From contig NZ_JAHREP010000001.1 in assembly GCF_019084545.1 (NCBI RefSeq), forward strand, positions 1-64,000: DNA of 64,000 nt. The letters run 5' to 3'. The DNA comes from Marinobacterium ramblicola. GTDB taxonomy: Bacteria > Pseudomonadota > Gammaproteobacteria > Pseudomonadales > Balneatricaceae. The translations under genes were made by a program, and so were the position numbers. This document shows positions 9,663 through 16,890 of the stretch, piece by piece; positions within the stretch are counted from its first letter, which is position 1, and each line of letters begins with the position of its first letter. Under the pieces are notes generated by a model. The model saw only the letters and a program-made list of their open reading frames with translations, had not been told where the DNA came from and ran no database searches.

Positions 9663-11009
9663 GTGAGCGAAACTGTTGCTGCCCTGCTGGGGTTGGAGCA
9701 ACAACTGCGCAAGGCATCTGACCTTGCGCAGTTGTTTTATACGCTGGTCAACCAGACACACAGTTGTGTTTCCTATACCCAGGCGTTGCTTCTGGTGGGA
9801 GAAGGCTTGCGGCATCCTCAGGTGGTTGCTGTGTCCGATCTGCCCACCGTGGATTACACCTCCCCCTATATCAGCTGGGCCGAGCGGCTTGCTAAGTCGC
9901 TCATTGCCATGGGGACGGCAGACCAGTCGCAACTGATCCGTCCGGTTGACCTGAATGATAAGCTGGCTGCCGAGTGGCGCGAGTTGGAGCTGCCGGACTT
10001 TCTGCTCTGGCAGCCTTTAAGAGTAGAAGCGCGGGATAACGAAACGGCCGGCGCTCTGCTGTTGCTGCGCGACAAAGCGTGGAGTGAGGCGGAGCGGGGC
10101 ATTGCCCAGCACCTGGCTGGCAGTGCGGGGCATGCGCTGTTTGCGTTACGCCGGCACCAGCGGTTCAAAGGGCTTCAGGCAGGTCTGCGTCAACGACGAA
10201 TCTGGCTGCTTGCCGGACTGGCGACCCCGGTGTTTTTGGCTCTTCCAGTCCGCTTGAGCACGCTGGCACCGGTTGCGGTGGTACCAAAAGCCCCGCATGT
10301 GGTTGCGGCGCCACTGGAAGGTGTTGTCAGGCAGGTAGTCGCTATGCCCAACCAACTCGTCGAGCCGGGCGAGCCGCTGGTGTATATGGACGATACGGAG
10401 CTCGCCAACAGGGAGGCTGTTGCTCGACAGGCGCTGTCGGTTGCCCGGGCGGAGTTGAAGACAGTGCAGCAAGGCGGCTTCATGGATCCAAATCAAAAGG
10501 CCCGGCTCGCCGAGTTGGAGGCTCAGGTCCGTTTGGAAGAGGCCGAATGGCAATATGCCAGAGAGCAGTTGGAGCGTTCGACCATCAAGTCCGACCGGAC
10601 CGGTGTTGCGGTTCTGGATAACCCCGATGAGTGGAAGGGGCGCCCGGTACGGGTGGGCGAGAGGATCATGCAGGTGGCTGATCCACAACAGGTGGAGTTT
10701 ATGGTCATGCTCCCGGTCAAGGATTCCATTGCATTGGTGCCTGGAGCTGAAGTGCAGGTTTTTTTGGACAACGACCCCCTGCATGCCTGGTCTGCGCAAT
10801 TGAGTCAGTCCGGTTATGAACCGAGAATGACGCCTGACCAGCAATTAGCCTACCGCCTGATCGCACGGCTGGGCGAGGCGGAAGCGGGTGTCGCACCTCC
10901 GCGTATCGGCCTGCGTGGTACGGCCAAGGTATATGGTGACAGGGTTAGCCTGTTCTTCTATTTGTTTCGGCGTCCGATTACCTCTGTGCGACAGTGGCTG
11001 GGATGGTAG
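9663..11009 (+). CDS. GAF-like/HlyD fusion adaptor 1
   Basis: A 448-aa inner-membrane protein with an unusual order. A GAF-like cytosolic domain (about residues 5-160, weakly conserved) is followed by a single membrane segment (about 180-197, WLLAGLATPVFLALPV) and a periplasmic HlyD-type adaptor (about 205-448) with split lipoyl motifs around a coiled coil. The topology puts the GAF domain in the cytoplasm, where it could sense a ligand or contact the substrate. The start is GTG 9663, preceded by GGAG at a suitable distance, 9 bp after the giant gene. Its stop overlaps the start of the M50 gene, indicating coupling. It is paralogous in architecture to the protein at 58375. The role is inferred: gating or assembling the adaptor-TolC conduit. 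Confidence 0.8.
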   Translation: MSETVAALLGLEQQLRKASDLAQLFYTLVNQTHSCVSYTQALLLVGEGLRHPQVVAVSDLPTVDYTSPYISWAERLAKSLIAMGTADQSQLIRPVDLNDKLAAEWRELELPDFLLWQPLRVEARDNETAGALLLLRDKAWSEAERGIAQHLAGSAGHALFALRRHQRFKGLQAGLRQRRIWLLAGLATPVFLALPVRLSTLAPVAVVPKAPHVVAAPLEGVVRQVVAMPNQLVEPGEPLVYMDDTELANREAVARQALSVARAELKTVQQGGFMDPNQKARLAELEAQVRLEEAEWQYAREQLERSTIKSDRTGVAVLDNPDEWKGRPVRVGERIMQVADPQQVEFMVMLPVKDSIALVPGAEVQVFLDNDPLHAWSAQLSQSGYEPRMTPDQQLAYRLIARLGEAEAGVAPPRIGLRGTAKVYGDRVSLFFYLFRRPITSVRQWLGW

Positions 11010-13114
11010 ATGTACGTCTGCCTGCTCTGAGGCAGGATCTGAAATTGTTACCAGGGAGCCATGATGAAGATGGTGCTCCCCGCTGCTTGCTTCATGACCG
11101 GGTACGAAACCGCTATTTTACGCTTTCAGCCGATGCGTTAATCCTGATCCGGCACTGGCAACCGGGCCGCACAGTGGATGAAATGGTGGCCTACCTGTCT
11201 GCCCAGGGGGTTGATCATGATCCGGATGAGATCCGTGCGTTCATCGATTTTCTGATTGCCAACAACCTGGTGCTGGCTCGTTCCGAAGGGGCGTGTAACT
11301 ACTTTGTCAACCAGCATCGAAAAGGTCGATTGAGCCTCTGGCGTTGGTTGCTGCACAACTATCTTTTCATCCGTATCCCTTTGCTCAGGCCGGCCCCCTG
11401 GCTCAACAGCATCGGTCCTAAACTGTCGTGGCTGCTAAGCGTGACGGCACACCGAACGGTGTTACTGCTGGGTCTTTTTGGGGGGGGGCTGGTGCTGCGC
11501 CAGTGGGACAGTTTCAGCGCCACATTTCTGTATTTCTTCAGTCTTGAGGGCGTGCTGCTCTATGGTCTGACGTTGGTACTGGTCAAAAGTGCCCACGAGT
11601 TGGGGCATGCGTTGGTATCGCAACGGCTTGGATGCCGGGTGGCTTCCATGGGGGTCGCCTTTCTGGTGATGTTTCCTGTGCTCTATACCGATACCACCGA
11701 TGCCTGGAAGCTGCGATCGCGGCGCGACCGGCTGCGTATCGTCACCGCAGGGGTAAGAACCGAACTGTATCTGGCACTTATTGCCACCTTTCTCTGGGGT
11801 ATTCTGCCCGACGGTGCTATGCGCAGTGCCGCATTTTTTGTCGCCACGACCAGTTGGGTGACCTCGGTGCTGGTCAACATCAGCCCATTCCTGCGGTTTG
11901 ATGGCTACTATGCGCTGTCTGACCTGTTGGGCGTGGAAAACCTGCAGCAGCGTGCATTTGCACTGGGGCGTTGGCGTCTGCGGCGTTGGCTCTGGGGGCT
12001 GGATGAACCACTGCCGGAACCGATGCCGCGCAGTCGTGCTCGTCTGCTCACCCTTTATGCCTGGGGAACCTGGGTCTATCGCTTCTTCCTGTTTCTGGGC
12101 ATTGCCCTGCTGGTTTACCACTTTTTCTTCAAGGTGCTGGGCATTTTTCTCTTTATTGTCGAGGTTCTTTGGTTTATTGCCATGCCGATTTTCAAGGAGT
12201 TGCGGACCTGGCGGGAGCGTTGGGCCGATTTTCACTGGACGCCCTGGCGGTTGGCTGCATGGTCATTGCCATTGGGGTTTATTCTATGGGCTCTGCTACC
12301 GCTGTCGGGTGATGTGAGGGTGCCTGCGGTGCTAAGGGCCCAGCAGGTGCAACCGCTATTCGCGCCAGAATCGGCACAGGTGGTGCGGATCCAGGTACAG
12401 CCCGGGGACCGGGTGGAAGCAGGACAGGCGTTACTGCACTTGATATCACCTGCGTTGAGCAGGCAACTGGCACAGGTACGTGAACAGCTGCAGCTGATAG
12501 AGTTGAAACTGTCGCGCCAGTCCGCTTCTCTCGACGATAAATCCGCACAAGCGGTCAACCGAGAGCGTCTGCAACAGTTGAGCGAACAACTGTCCGGATT
12601 GGTTCAGCGTGAGCACAAGCTTATAGTGCGCGCTCCGTTCAGCGGGGTCGTGGGCGCGATGGAAACATTGTCGAATAACCAGTGGGTAGGGCGTGACCAA
12701 CCGTTGTTGACGCTTGTTGATGTTGGACAGATGTTCGTTGATGGACTGGTAAATGAGCGCCATTTAAAACTGTTGGAATCCGGCCAGAGCGGTGTTTTTA
12801 TCGCGACAGGGGGGGAGTATCCCGCGTTGTCGGTGCGGCTGAAGCAGATCGATATCAGCGCGATTCCGGCGCTGCCCTATCCGGAGCTTGGATCGGAAGC
12901 GGGTGGGCCGATTGCTGTGCGCCGTCAGGATGAGCGTCTGATCCCCGAAGCGGCGCATTACCGCATTCAATTGATGCCTGAAAGCCAGGAGTTTGTGTTG
13001 CAACAACAAACACGGCAGGCGGGCATGGTGGTTATTGAGGGCAAGCCGCGCAGCGCATTGCTGCATCAACTGCAACGGGTGGCGGCCCTGTTTATTCGTG
13101 AGTCGGGGTTCTGA
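11003..13114 (+). CDS. PqqD-like/M50 metalloprotease/HlyD fusion 1
   Basis: A 703-aa polytopic protein. An N-terminal PqqD-like domain (about residues 12-95) precedes membrane helices carrying the M50 site-2-protease signature HELGH (198-202) and the second zinc-ligand motif ISPFLRFDGYY with Asp300. More helices follow, then a C-terminal HlyD-type adaptor (about 425-690) with lipoyl halves around a coiled coil. M50 proteins cleave substrates within membranes; PqqD-like domains are peptide-binding. All catalytic residues are present. The start is ambiguous: ATG 11003 (chosen) or GTG 10994, both overlapping the upstream gene. Its stop overlaps the kinase start (TGATG). The gene contains a G9 tract at 11480-11488. 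It is paralogous to 60207. It may process or conduct the neighbouring giant protein (inference). Confidence 0.85.
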   Translation: MVDVRLPALRQDLKLLPGSHDEDGAPRCLLHDRVRNRYFTLSADALILIRHWQPGRTVDEMVAYLSAQGVDHDPDEIRAFIDFLIANNLVLARSEGACNYFVNQHRKGRLSLWRWLLHNYLFIRIPLLRPAPWLNSIGPKLSWLLSVTAHRTVLLLGLFGGGLVLRQWDSFSATFLYFFSLEGVLLYGLTLVLVKSAHELGHALVSQRLGCRVASMGVAFLVMFPVLYTDTTDAWKLRSRRDRLRIVTAGVRTELYLALIATFLWGILPDGAMRSAAFFVATTSWVTSVLVNISPFLRFDGYYALSDLLGVENLQQRAFALGRWRLRRWLWGLDEPLPEPMPRSRARLLTLYAWGTWVYRFFLFLGIALLVYHFFFKVLGIFLFIVEVLWFIAMPIFKELRTWRERWADFHWTPWRLAAWSLPLGFILWALLPLSGDVRVPAVLRAQQVQPLFAPESAQVVRIQVQPGDRVEAGQALLHLISPALSRQLAQVREQLQLIELKLSRQSASLDDKSAQAVNRERLQQLSEQLSGLVQREHKLIVRAPFSGVVGAMETLSNNQWVGRDQPLLTLVDVGQMFVDGLVNERHLKLLESGQSGVFIATGGEYPALSVRLKQIDISAIPALPYPELGSEAGGPIAVRRQDERLIPEAAHYRIQLMPESQEFVLQQQTRQAGMVVIEGKPRSALLHQLQRVAALFIRESGF
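11480..11488 (+). repeat. G9 homopolymer tract in M50 fusion gene 1
   Basis: Nine consecutive G encode Gly-Gly-Gly in the first membrane helix, upstream of the HELGH codons. Length changes would put the protease and adaptor parts out of frame. It is a candidate slipped-strand contingency tract. Confidence 0.6.
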
Positions 13115-15060
13115 TGCGGGGACTCAACGGGATCTGCTCATGGCTGGCATGGGGAGTTATGCTGTTGACCTTGTCGACAGTCGTGCCTGCCAAGGCAGCG
13201 GTTCCGCTGGTTTTGGGGCAGGAGCGCATTTCGCTGGATCACGGGCAGTTGAGTCTGCTCGAAGACCCGGGGCATACGCTGGACTGGCAGCAGGCGCTCG
13301 CTGCTCAGCGGGCAGGCGCATTCAGAGATATTCCTCATGGGGTCGGCGAAGGCTACAGTCGCTCAGCATTCTGGGTTCATGTTGACCTGGAGCGTGATGC
13401 CGGGGTGACGGATGACTGGGCTTTTATAGTCGGCCCCGCCTATCTTGACCGGGTTGACTTCTATTTGCTGCGCGACGATACGCTGCTGGACCGTTTCTCG
13501 GCGGGTGATCTGATTGAGGACCCGGAGCATGATCGACACCATCGGTTGCATATCGTGGGCAGTCGGATTCCGGAAGGGCGAAGTGAGTTGCTGATCCGGC
13601 TGCAAACCAGCAGTACCTCGGTACTGCTGGTACAGGCTCTCCCCGGCGCCAAGGTTGAAGCGGCGATTGGTGGGCGGCTGCTTAGCGAGGGGGTGATGAC
13701 AGGCATTCTGCTGATGGTGCTGGTGATCAATTTGTTGAACGGGATCTGGCTGCGGAGAATGCTGTTTATCTACTTCGTCGTTTATGAAGCCTGCCTCCTG
13801 ATTACCACGCTGTTGATCAGTGGTCTCATGCGCGAATTTTTTCCTGGACTGGGTGCGCATGAACAGAACCTGTTGATGCAGTTTGGCGTGTTGGGCTCCG
13901 GGGTGCTGGCTTTCATTTTCTTTAGGGAGATGCTGGCATTTCCGTTCCGGGGCAACTGGTGGGTTTACCTGCTTTTTTGGATCGGTATCGGCCTCGCGCT
14001 GGTGGGGGGGTACTATGCGCTGCAGGATGAATATGTACGCGCCATGGCATACATCAATGTGTATGTTACGCTGTTCCCGCTGGTGGTGTCGGTGCCGTTG
14101 TTGTTGGGCTGGAGAGCGTTTAACGCCGAGCAGAAGTTCAGGGCAGGCGGTTGTCTGGTGTTTGGGCTGTTCGTATCCGTCAATAGTTTGTATACCATCG
14201 GTATGGTCCCGGTGACGCTGGGCAGTACCTTTATTGCGCCGGTCATGATCCTGTCGTTTCAGCTATGCCTGCACTTCATTATCATGTTTTCGGTGCGCAA
14301 GTCCGAGCGAACCTTGCTGGATATGCAGCGACGAGCAGAGCTCTCCGGGCGAGAAGCGGGGCTGGAGCGTTCCCTGCGGCGGGCCCATGAAACCTTCCTC
14401 GCGATGTTCGCGCATGAAGTGCGCACCCCAATGGCGGTGATCGATACCGCTGTTCAGTCGTTGGGTGTGCTGGAACGTAAGGAAAATGCCAGGGAGCAGC
14501 GCCAACAGCGCTATCGGCGCATTCGAGATGCCATTAAGCGGATCGATCAATTGTTGCAGTTGAGCCTGGTGCGAGGGCGTCAGGAGATCGACCCTTCATC
14601 CGAGCCGGGAGAACCCTATGACGTGTCGGGGGTGGTGCTGAAGGTGATGAGCGAGTTCGAGCCGGCTCAGCGTAAGCGTATAAGCTTCGCTTTACCCCCG
14701 GCCAGAGTCACGTTCATCTCTCGCTTGTCCGAGCCCATGTTGGGTGTGGTGCTGCGTAACCTGATCGATAACGCGCTGAAGTACAGCCCGGCCGAGGAGC
14801 TGGTCGAGGTGAATGTATGGGCAGATCGGCAAAGAATTGGCCTGAGTGTGCGCGATTATGGTGAAGGCATGAGTGACTATGCGAAACAGCGCATGTTTGA
14901 ACGCTTCTACCGGGCCCGCGAGCGTGAAGATGTCCCTGGGCTGGGGTTGGGGCTGTTTGTTGTTAAAGAGGTTGTTGATCGCTATAGCGGACGTGTCGAG
15001 GTTGAAACCGGGGCGGAAGGAACCTGCATAACATGTTATTTTACGGAGGCGCGTCTATGA
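13114..15060 (+). CDS. 7TM-DISM sensor histidine kinase
   Basis: A 648-aa membrane sensor kinase. It has a signal peptide (about residues 1-28, ending PAKA), a periplasmic 7TMR-DISMED2-type beta domain (about 38-165), a seven-helix 7TM-DISM block (about 175-385), a dimerisation/phosphoacceptor helix with His434 in FAHEVRTP, and an ATPase domain with N-box LRNLIDNALKYSP, G1 DYGEGM and G2 GLGLGL. All catalytic motifs are intact. DISM sensors usually detect extracytoplasmic small molecules or carbohydrates; the ligand here is unknown. ATG 13114 overlaps the M50 stop. The last bases overlap the response-regulator start, so the two form a cognate pair inside the export operon, which suggests that surface conditions control production of the giant proteins. 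Confidence 0.9.
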   Translation: MRGLNGICSWLAWGVMLLTLSTVVPAKAAVPLVLGQERISLDHGQLSLLEDPGHTLDWQQALAAQRAGAFRDIPHGVGEGYSRSAFWVHVDLERDAGVTDDWAFIVGPAYLDRVDFYLLRDDTLLDRFSAGDLIEDPEHDRHHRLHIVGSRIPEGRSELLIRLQTSSTSVLLVQALPGAKVEAAIGGRLLSEGVMTGILLMVLVINLLNGIWLRRMLFIYFVVYEACLLITTLLISGLMREFFPGLGAHEQNLLMQFGVLGSGVLAFIFFREMLAFPFRGNWWVYLLFWIGIGLALVGGYYALQDEYVRAMAYINVYVTLFPLVVSVPLLLGWRAFNAEQKFRAGGCLVFGLFVSVNSLYTIGMVPVTLGSTFIAPVMILSFQLCLHFIIMFSVRKSERTLLDMQRRAELSGREAGLERSLRRAHETFLAMFAHEVRTPMAVIDTAVQSLGVLERKENAREQRQQRYRRIRDAIKRIDQLLQLSLVRGRQEIDPSSEPGEPYDVSGVVLKVMSEFEPAQRKRISFALPPARVTFISRLSEPMLGVVLRNLIDNALKYSPAEELVEVNVWADRQRIGLSVRDYGEGMSDYAKQRMFERFYRAREREDVPGLGLGLFVVKEVVDRYSGRVEVETGAEGTCITCYFTEARL

Positions 15061-15782
15061 GTTCTGCCACTCGCATTGCGGTGCTGGAGGATAATGCCGC
15101 TCTACGCGAGGATGTGGTTTTTCTGCTGCATGAGGAAGGTTATGCGGTTGAGGCTTTTGGCACCGCAGCCGATTTTTTCCGAGCTCACCGCAATACTCCC
15201 TTCGATCTGCTGTTGCTTGATCTTGGGCTGCCGGACCAAGACGGTATCGACGTGGCGCAAGAGTTGCTGCATAGCCAGGATGGTATCGGCATCATCATGT
15301 TGACTGCGCGGGGAGGGCTTGGCGAACGCGTGGGGGGGCTAACTGCAGGTGCCGATGCCTACCTGACTAAACCCTTCGATCTGGCCGAATTGCTGGCACA
15401 TATCCATGCACTGATGCGTCGCAAGAACTACCGCGCCGGTAGTGTGCGGTGGAGGGTCGAGCTGTCCCGCTACCAGTTGTTGGCACCGAATGCGGTATCA
15501 GCGCTTGAGCTGACGCCTAATGAGGCCTGTATTTTGCGACAGCTAGCCCGGCACCACCCGGAATATGCGCCCAGGGCAGAGCTGGTAACCAGCTTGGGAG
15601 AAAACTACCTCCTCTATGACGAGCGTCGCCTGGAGCAGATCGTGAGCCGTTTGCGTAAAAAGATCCATGAGCATTACGCCGCTAATCCGATCAAGGCCGT
15701 GCGCGGTCGAGGCTATGTATTCAATGAGCCGATCGAGCTGGTGGAACGGTCCTCTAGCCATGCAAGCGCAGTGGTTCGATGA
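15057..15782 (+). CDS. OmpR-family response regulator
   Basis: A 241-aa two-component regulator. The receiver domain has the acidic pair Glu11-Asp12, phosphoacceptor Asp55 in LLLLDLGLPD, the conserved Thr in MLTAR and Lys105 in TKPF. The C-terminal winged helix ends in the typical VRGRGYVF wing. The start at ATG 15057 is supported by GGAGG at 15045-15049 and by the 4-bp ATGA overlap with the kinase stop; an in-frame ATG at 15033 would add eight residues. OmpR-type regulators bind direct repeats about 10-11 bp apart. The paired TGTCAG repeats upstream of 841 and 16351 fit this, so autoregulation of its own operon and activation of set 2 are predicted (inference). Confidence 0.92.
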   Translation: MSSATRIAVLEDNAALREDVVFLLHEEGYAVEAFGTAADFFRAHRNTPFDLLLLDLGLPDQDGIDVAQELLHSQDGIGIIMLTARGGLGERVGGLTAGADAYLTKPFDLAELLAHIHALMRRKNYRAGSVRWRVELSRYQLLAPNAVSALELTPNEACILRQLARHHPEYAPRAELVTSLGENYLLYDERRLEQIVSRLRKKIHEHYAANPIKAVRGRGYVFNEPIELVERSSSHASAVVR

Positions 15783-15897
15783 GGCTTGCCCTTGGTTGTG
15801 GCTGCGTGAGCCTAACGATCAGATAGTTCAGAACGCAGCCATCCACAAGGTTTGCCCGCAATTGGTCAATATGAGCGGGCCATCGCACCGACTGCGG

Positions 15898-15975
15898 CCA
15901 GACTCTGTAGCAGCCATCGCTTTACAGCCGAAGAGCGCTGAGGCTCTCGCCAACCGGGGAACCGCGTTGGTTTGA
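15898..15975 (+). pseudogene. possible TPR-repeat gene remnant
   Basis: One frame reads AIALQPKSAEALANRGTAL just before a stop. This is a very good match to one tetratricopeptide-repeat consensus of the type found in O-GlcNAc-transferase-like proteins. It is a single motif in an otherwise non-coding stretch, in a different frame from the response regulator and without a start signal of its own. It may be the scar of a deleted TPR gene; chance similarity cannot be excluded. Confidence 0.25.
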
Positions 15976-16282
15976 TAGCCATCAACAGCGTGAAATCATC
16001 CATATCCATTCAAGCGAAAATGGCCTGGTCGATACTGGATATCGGTGGGTAAGTTCTATCTATGGAGAGCTGCTCGACAGGGCCGCTCGTCAGCCTGATG
16101 CCTCCTTGTTTGTCTGTTGTTTCCATTCCGGATACCTCCTTTATCGATAGTCTGTTTTGAAGTTTGCAGCCTGAATACTCATGGAGGGTGGAAGGGATGC
16201 GCTCCTGTGAACGCTGCTTTGCTCTAACTTATTGAGATAACGCGAGATATTGCGAAGGGTAACTCAGCTTAAAAATAGGCCA

Positions 16283-16325
16283 TGTCAGATAGTGTCAGTT
16301 TTTTGTGTCGTTTCTGTGGTAGAAG
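16283..16325 (+). promoter_or_regulatory. tandem TGTCAG regulatory site plus -10 of operon 2
   Basis: TGTCAG lies at 16283-16288 and 16293-16298, again with a 10-bp period. TAGAAG at 16320-16325, a 4/6 match to the -10 consensus, follows after exactly 21 bp. Spacing between repeats and from repeat to -10 is identical to the site at 746-788. It lies 26-53 bp upstream of the candidate first start codons of set 2. Control by the response regulator at 15057 is inferred. Confidence 0.55.
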
Positions 16326-16350
16326 TATCAGCCTGAGATAAGTGGGTGAA

Positions 16351-16860
16351 ATGAAGGTAAAAATGGCGTTTCTGAAAGGTCGTACACGGGAGCTTGGGTC
16401 GGCTTTGACCGCGGTTGTGTTTGTGGTTGCGGGGTTTGTGGCGCAGCCGAGCGCGTGGGCTGAAACTTTCGGTGACTGGCGTGTGGATTGTAAGGAGGGG
16501 CTGTGCCAAGCCGTTCAGCAGTTGTTCGTCGGCGAGGGTGATAAGCGTTCCCGTGTGCTCGCAGCATCCGTGATCAAAGTGAAGGAGCAACTGGTACTGC
16601 AGTTAGTGCTGCCGCTAGGCGTGGATCTGCGGCCAGGTATCGTTACGCGTATCGACGAAGCGGCAGAGCAGCATTTCGCGTTTACCACCTGCGTGACGGA
16701 TGGTTGTGTCGCCTTGATACCGCTGAACGACAGCCTGCTTTCCGCGATGAGGTCGGGCAAGCACATGAAGGCGGGTTTCAGGCCATTCAGATCGGAGCAG
16801 ACACTCGTGGTGGAGCTGTCGTTGTCCGGGTTTACTAAAGCCAGTTCTCAAGTGCGTTAA
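16351..16860 (+). CDS. IalB-family periplasmic protein
   Basis: A 169-aa protein resembling the invasion-associated locus B family. It has a signal peptide (ending PSAWA, before ETFGDW), then the hallmark FGDWRVDC start and four cysteines in two pairs (VDCKEGLC and TTCVTDGC) that could form disulfides, the PLGVDLRPG phrase and a C-terminal GFTKA. Family members are small secreted or periplasmic proteins of poorly defined role, often linked to cell-envelope function. ATG 16351 is chosen; GTG 16342 is possible, and ATG 16363 has the better ribosome site (GAAGG five bases upstream). It is the first gene of set 2 and lies 30 bp before the AMIN-TolC gene. A chaperone-like role for the export system is only a guess. 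Confidence 0.82.
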   Translation: MKVKMAFLKGRTRELGSALTAVVFVVAGFVAQPSAWAETFGDWRVDCKEGLCQAVQQLFVGEGDKRSRVLAASVIKVKEQLVLQLVLPLGVDLRPGIVTRIDEAAEQHFAFTTCVTDGCVALIPLNDSLLSAMRSGKHMKAGFRPFRSEQTLVVELSLSGFTKASSQVR

Positions 16861-16890
16861 TAGGGCCAGCTGCCGAACTAAGGGGTCTTT

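Larger units (their letters stand above)
15783..16341. other. intergenic region between the two export gene sets
   Basis: About 560 bp. It holds a possible remnant of a TPR-coding gene (15898-15975), a weak hairpin CCAAC/GTTGG at 15950-15970 followed by TTT, and the tandem TGTCAG promoter region of set 2 (16283-16325). No intact gene is seen on either strand. Between about 15980 and 16270 I see nothing recognisable. Confidence 0.5.

Noticed and set aside
15950-15973. Rho-independent terminator after the response regulator
   Set aside because: The CCAAC/GTTGG hairpin has an uneven loop and only three T residues follow, too weak to call as a terminator.
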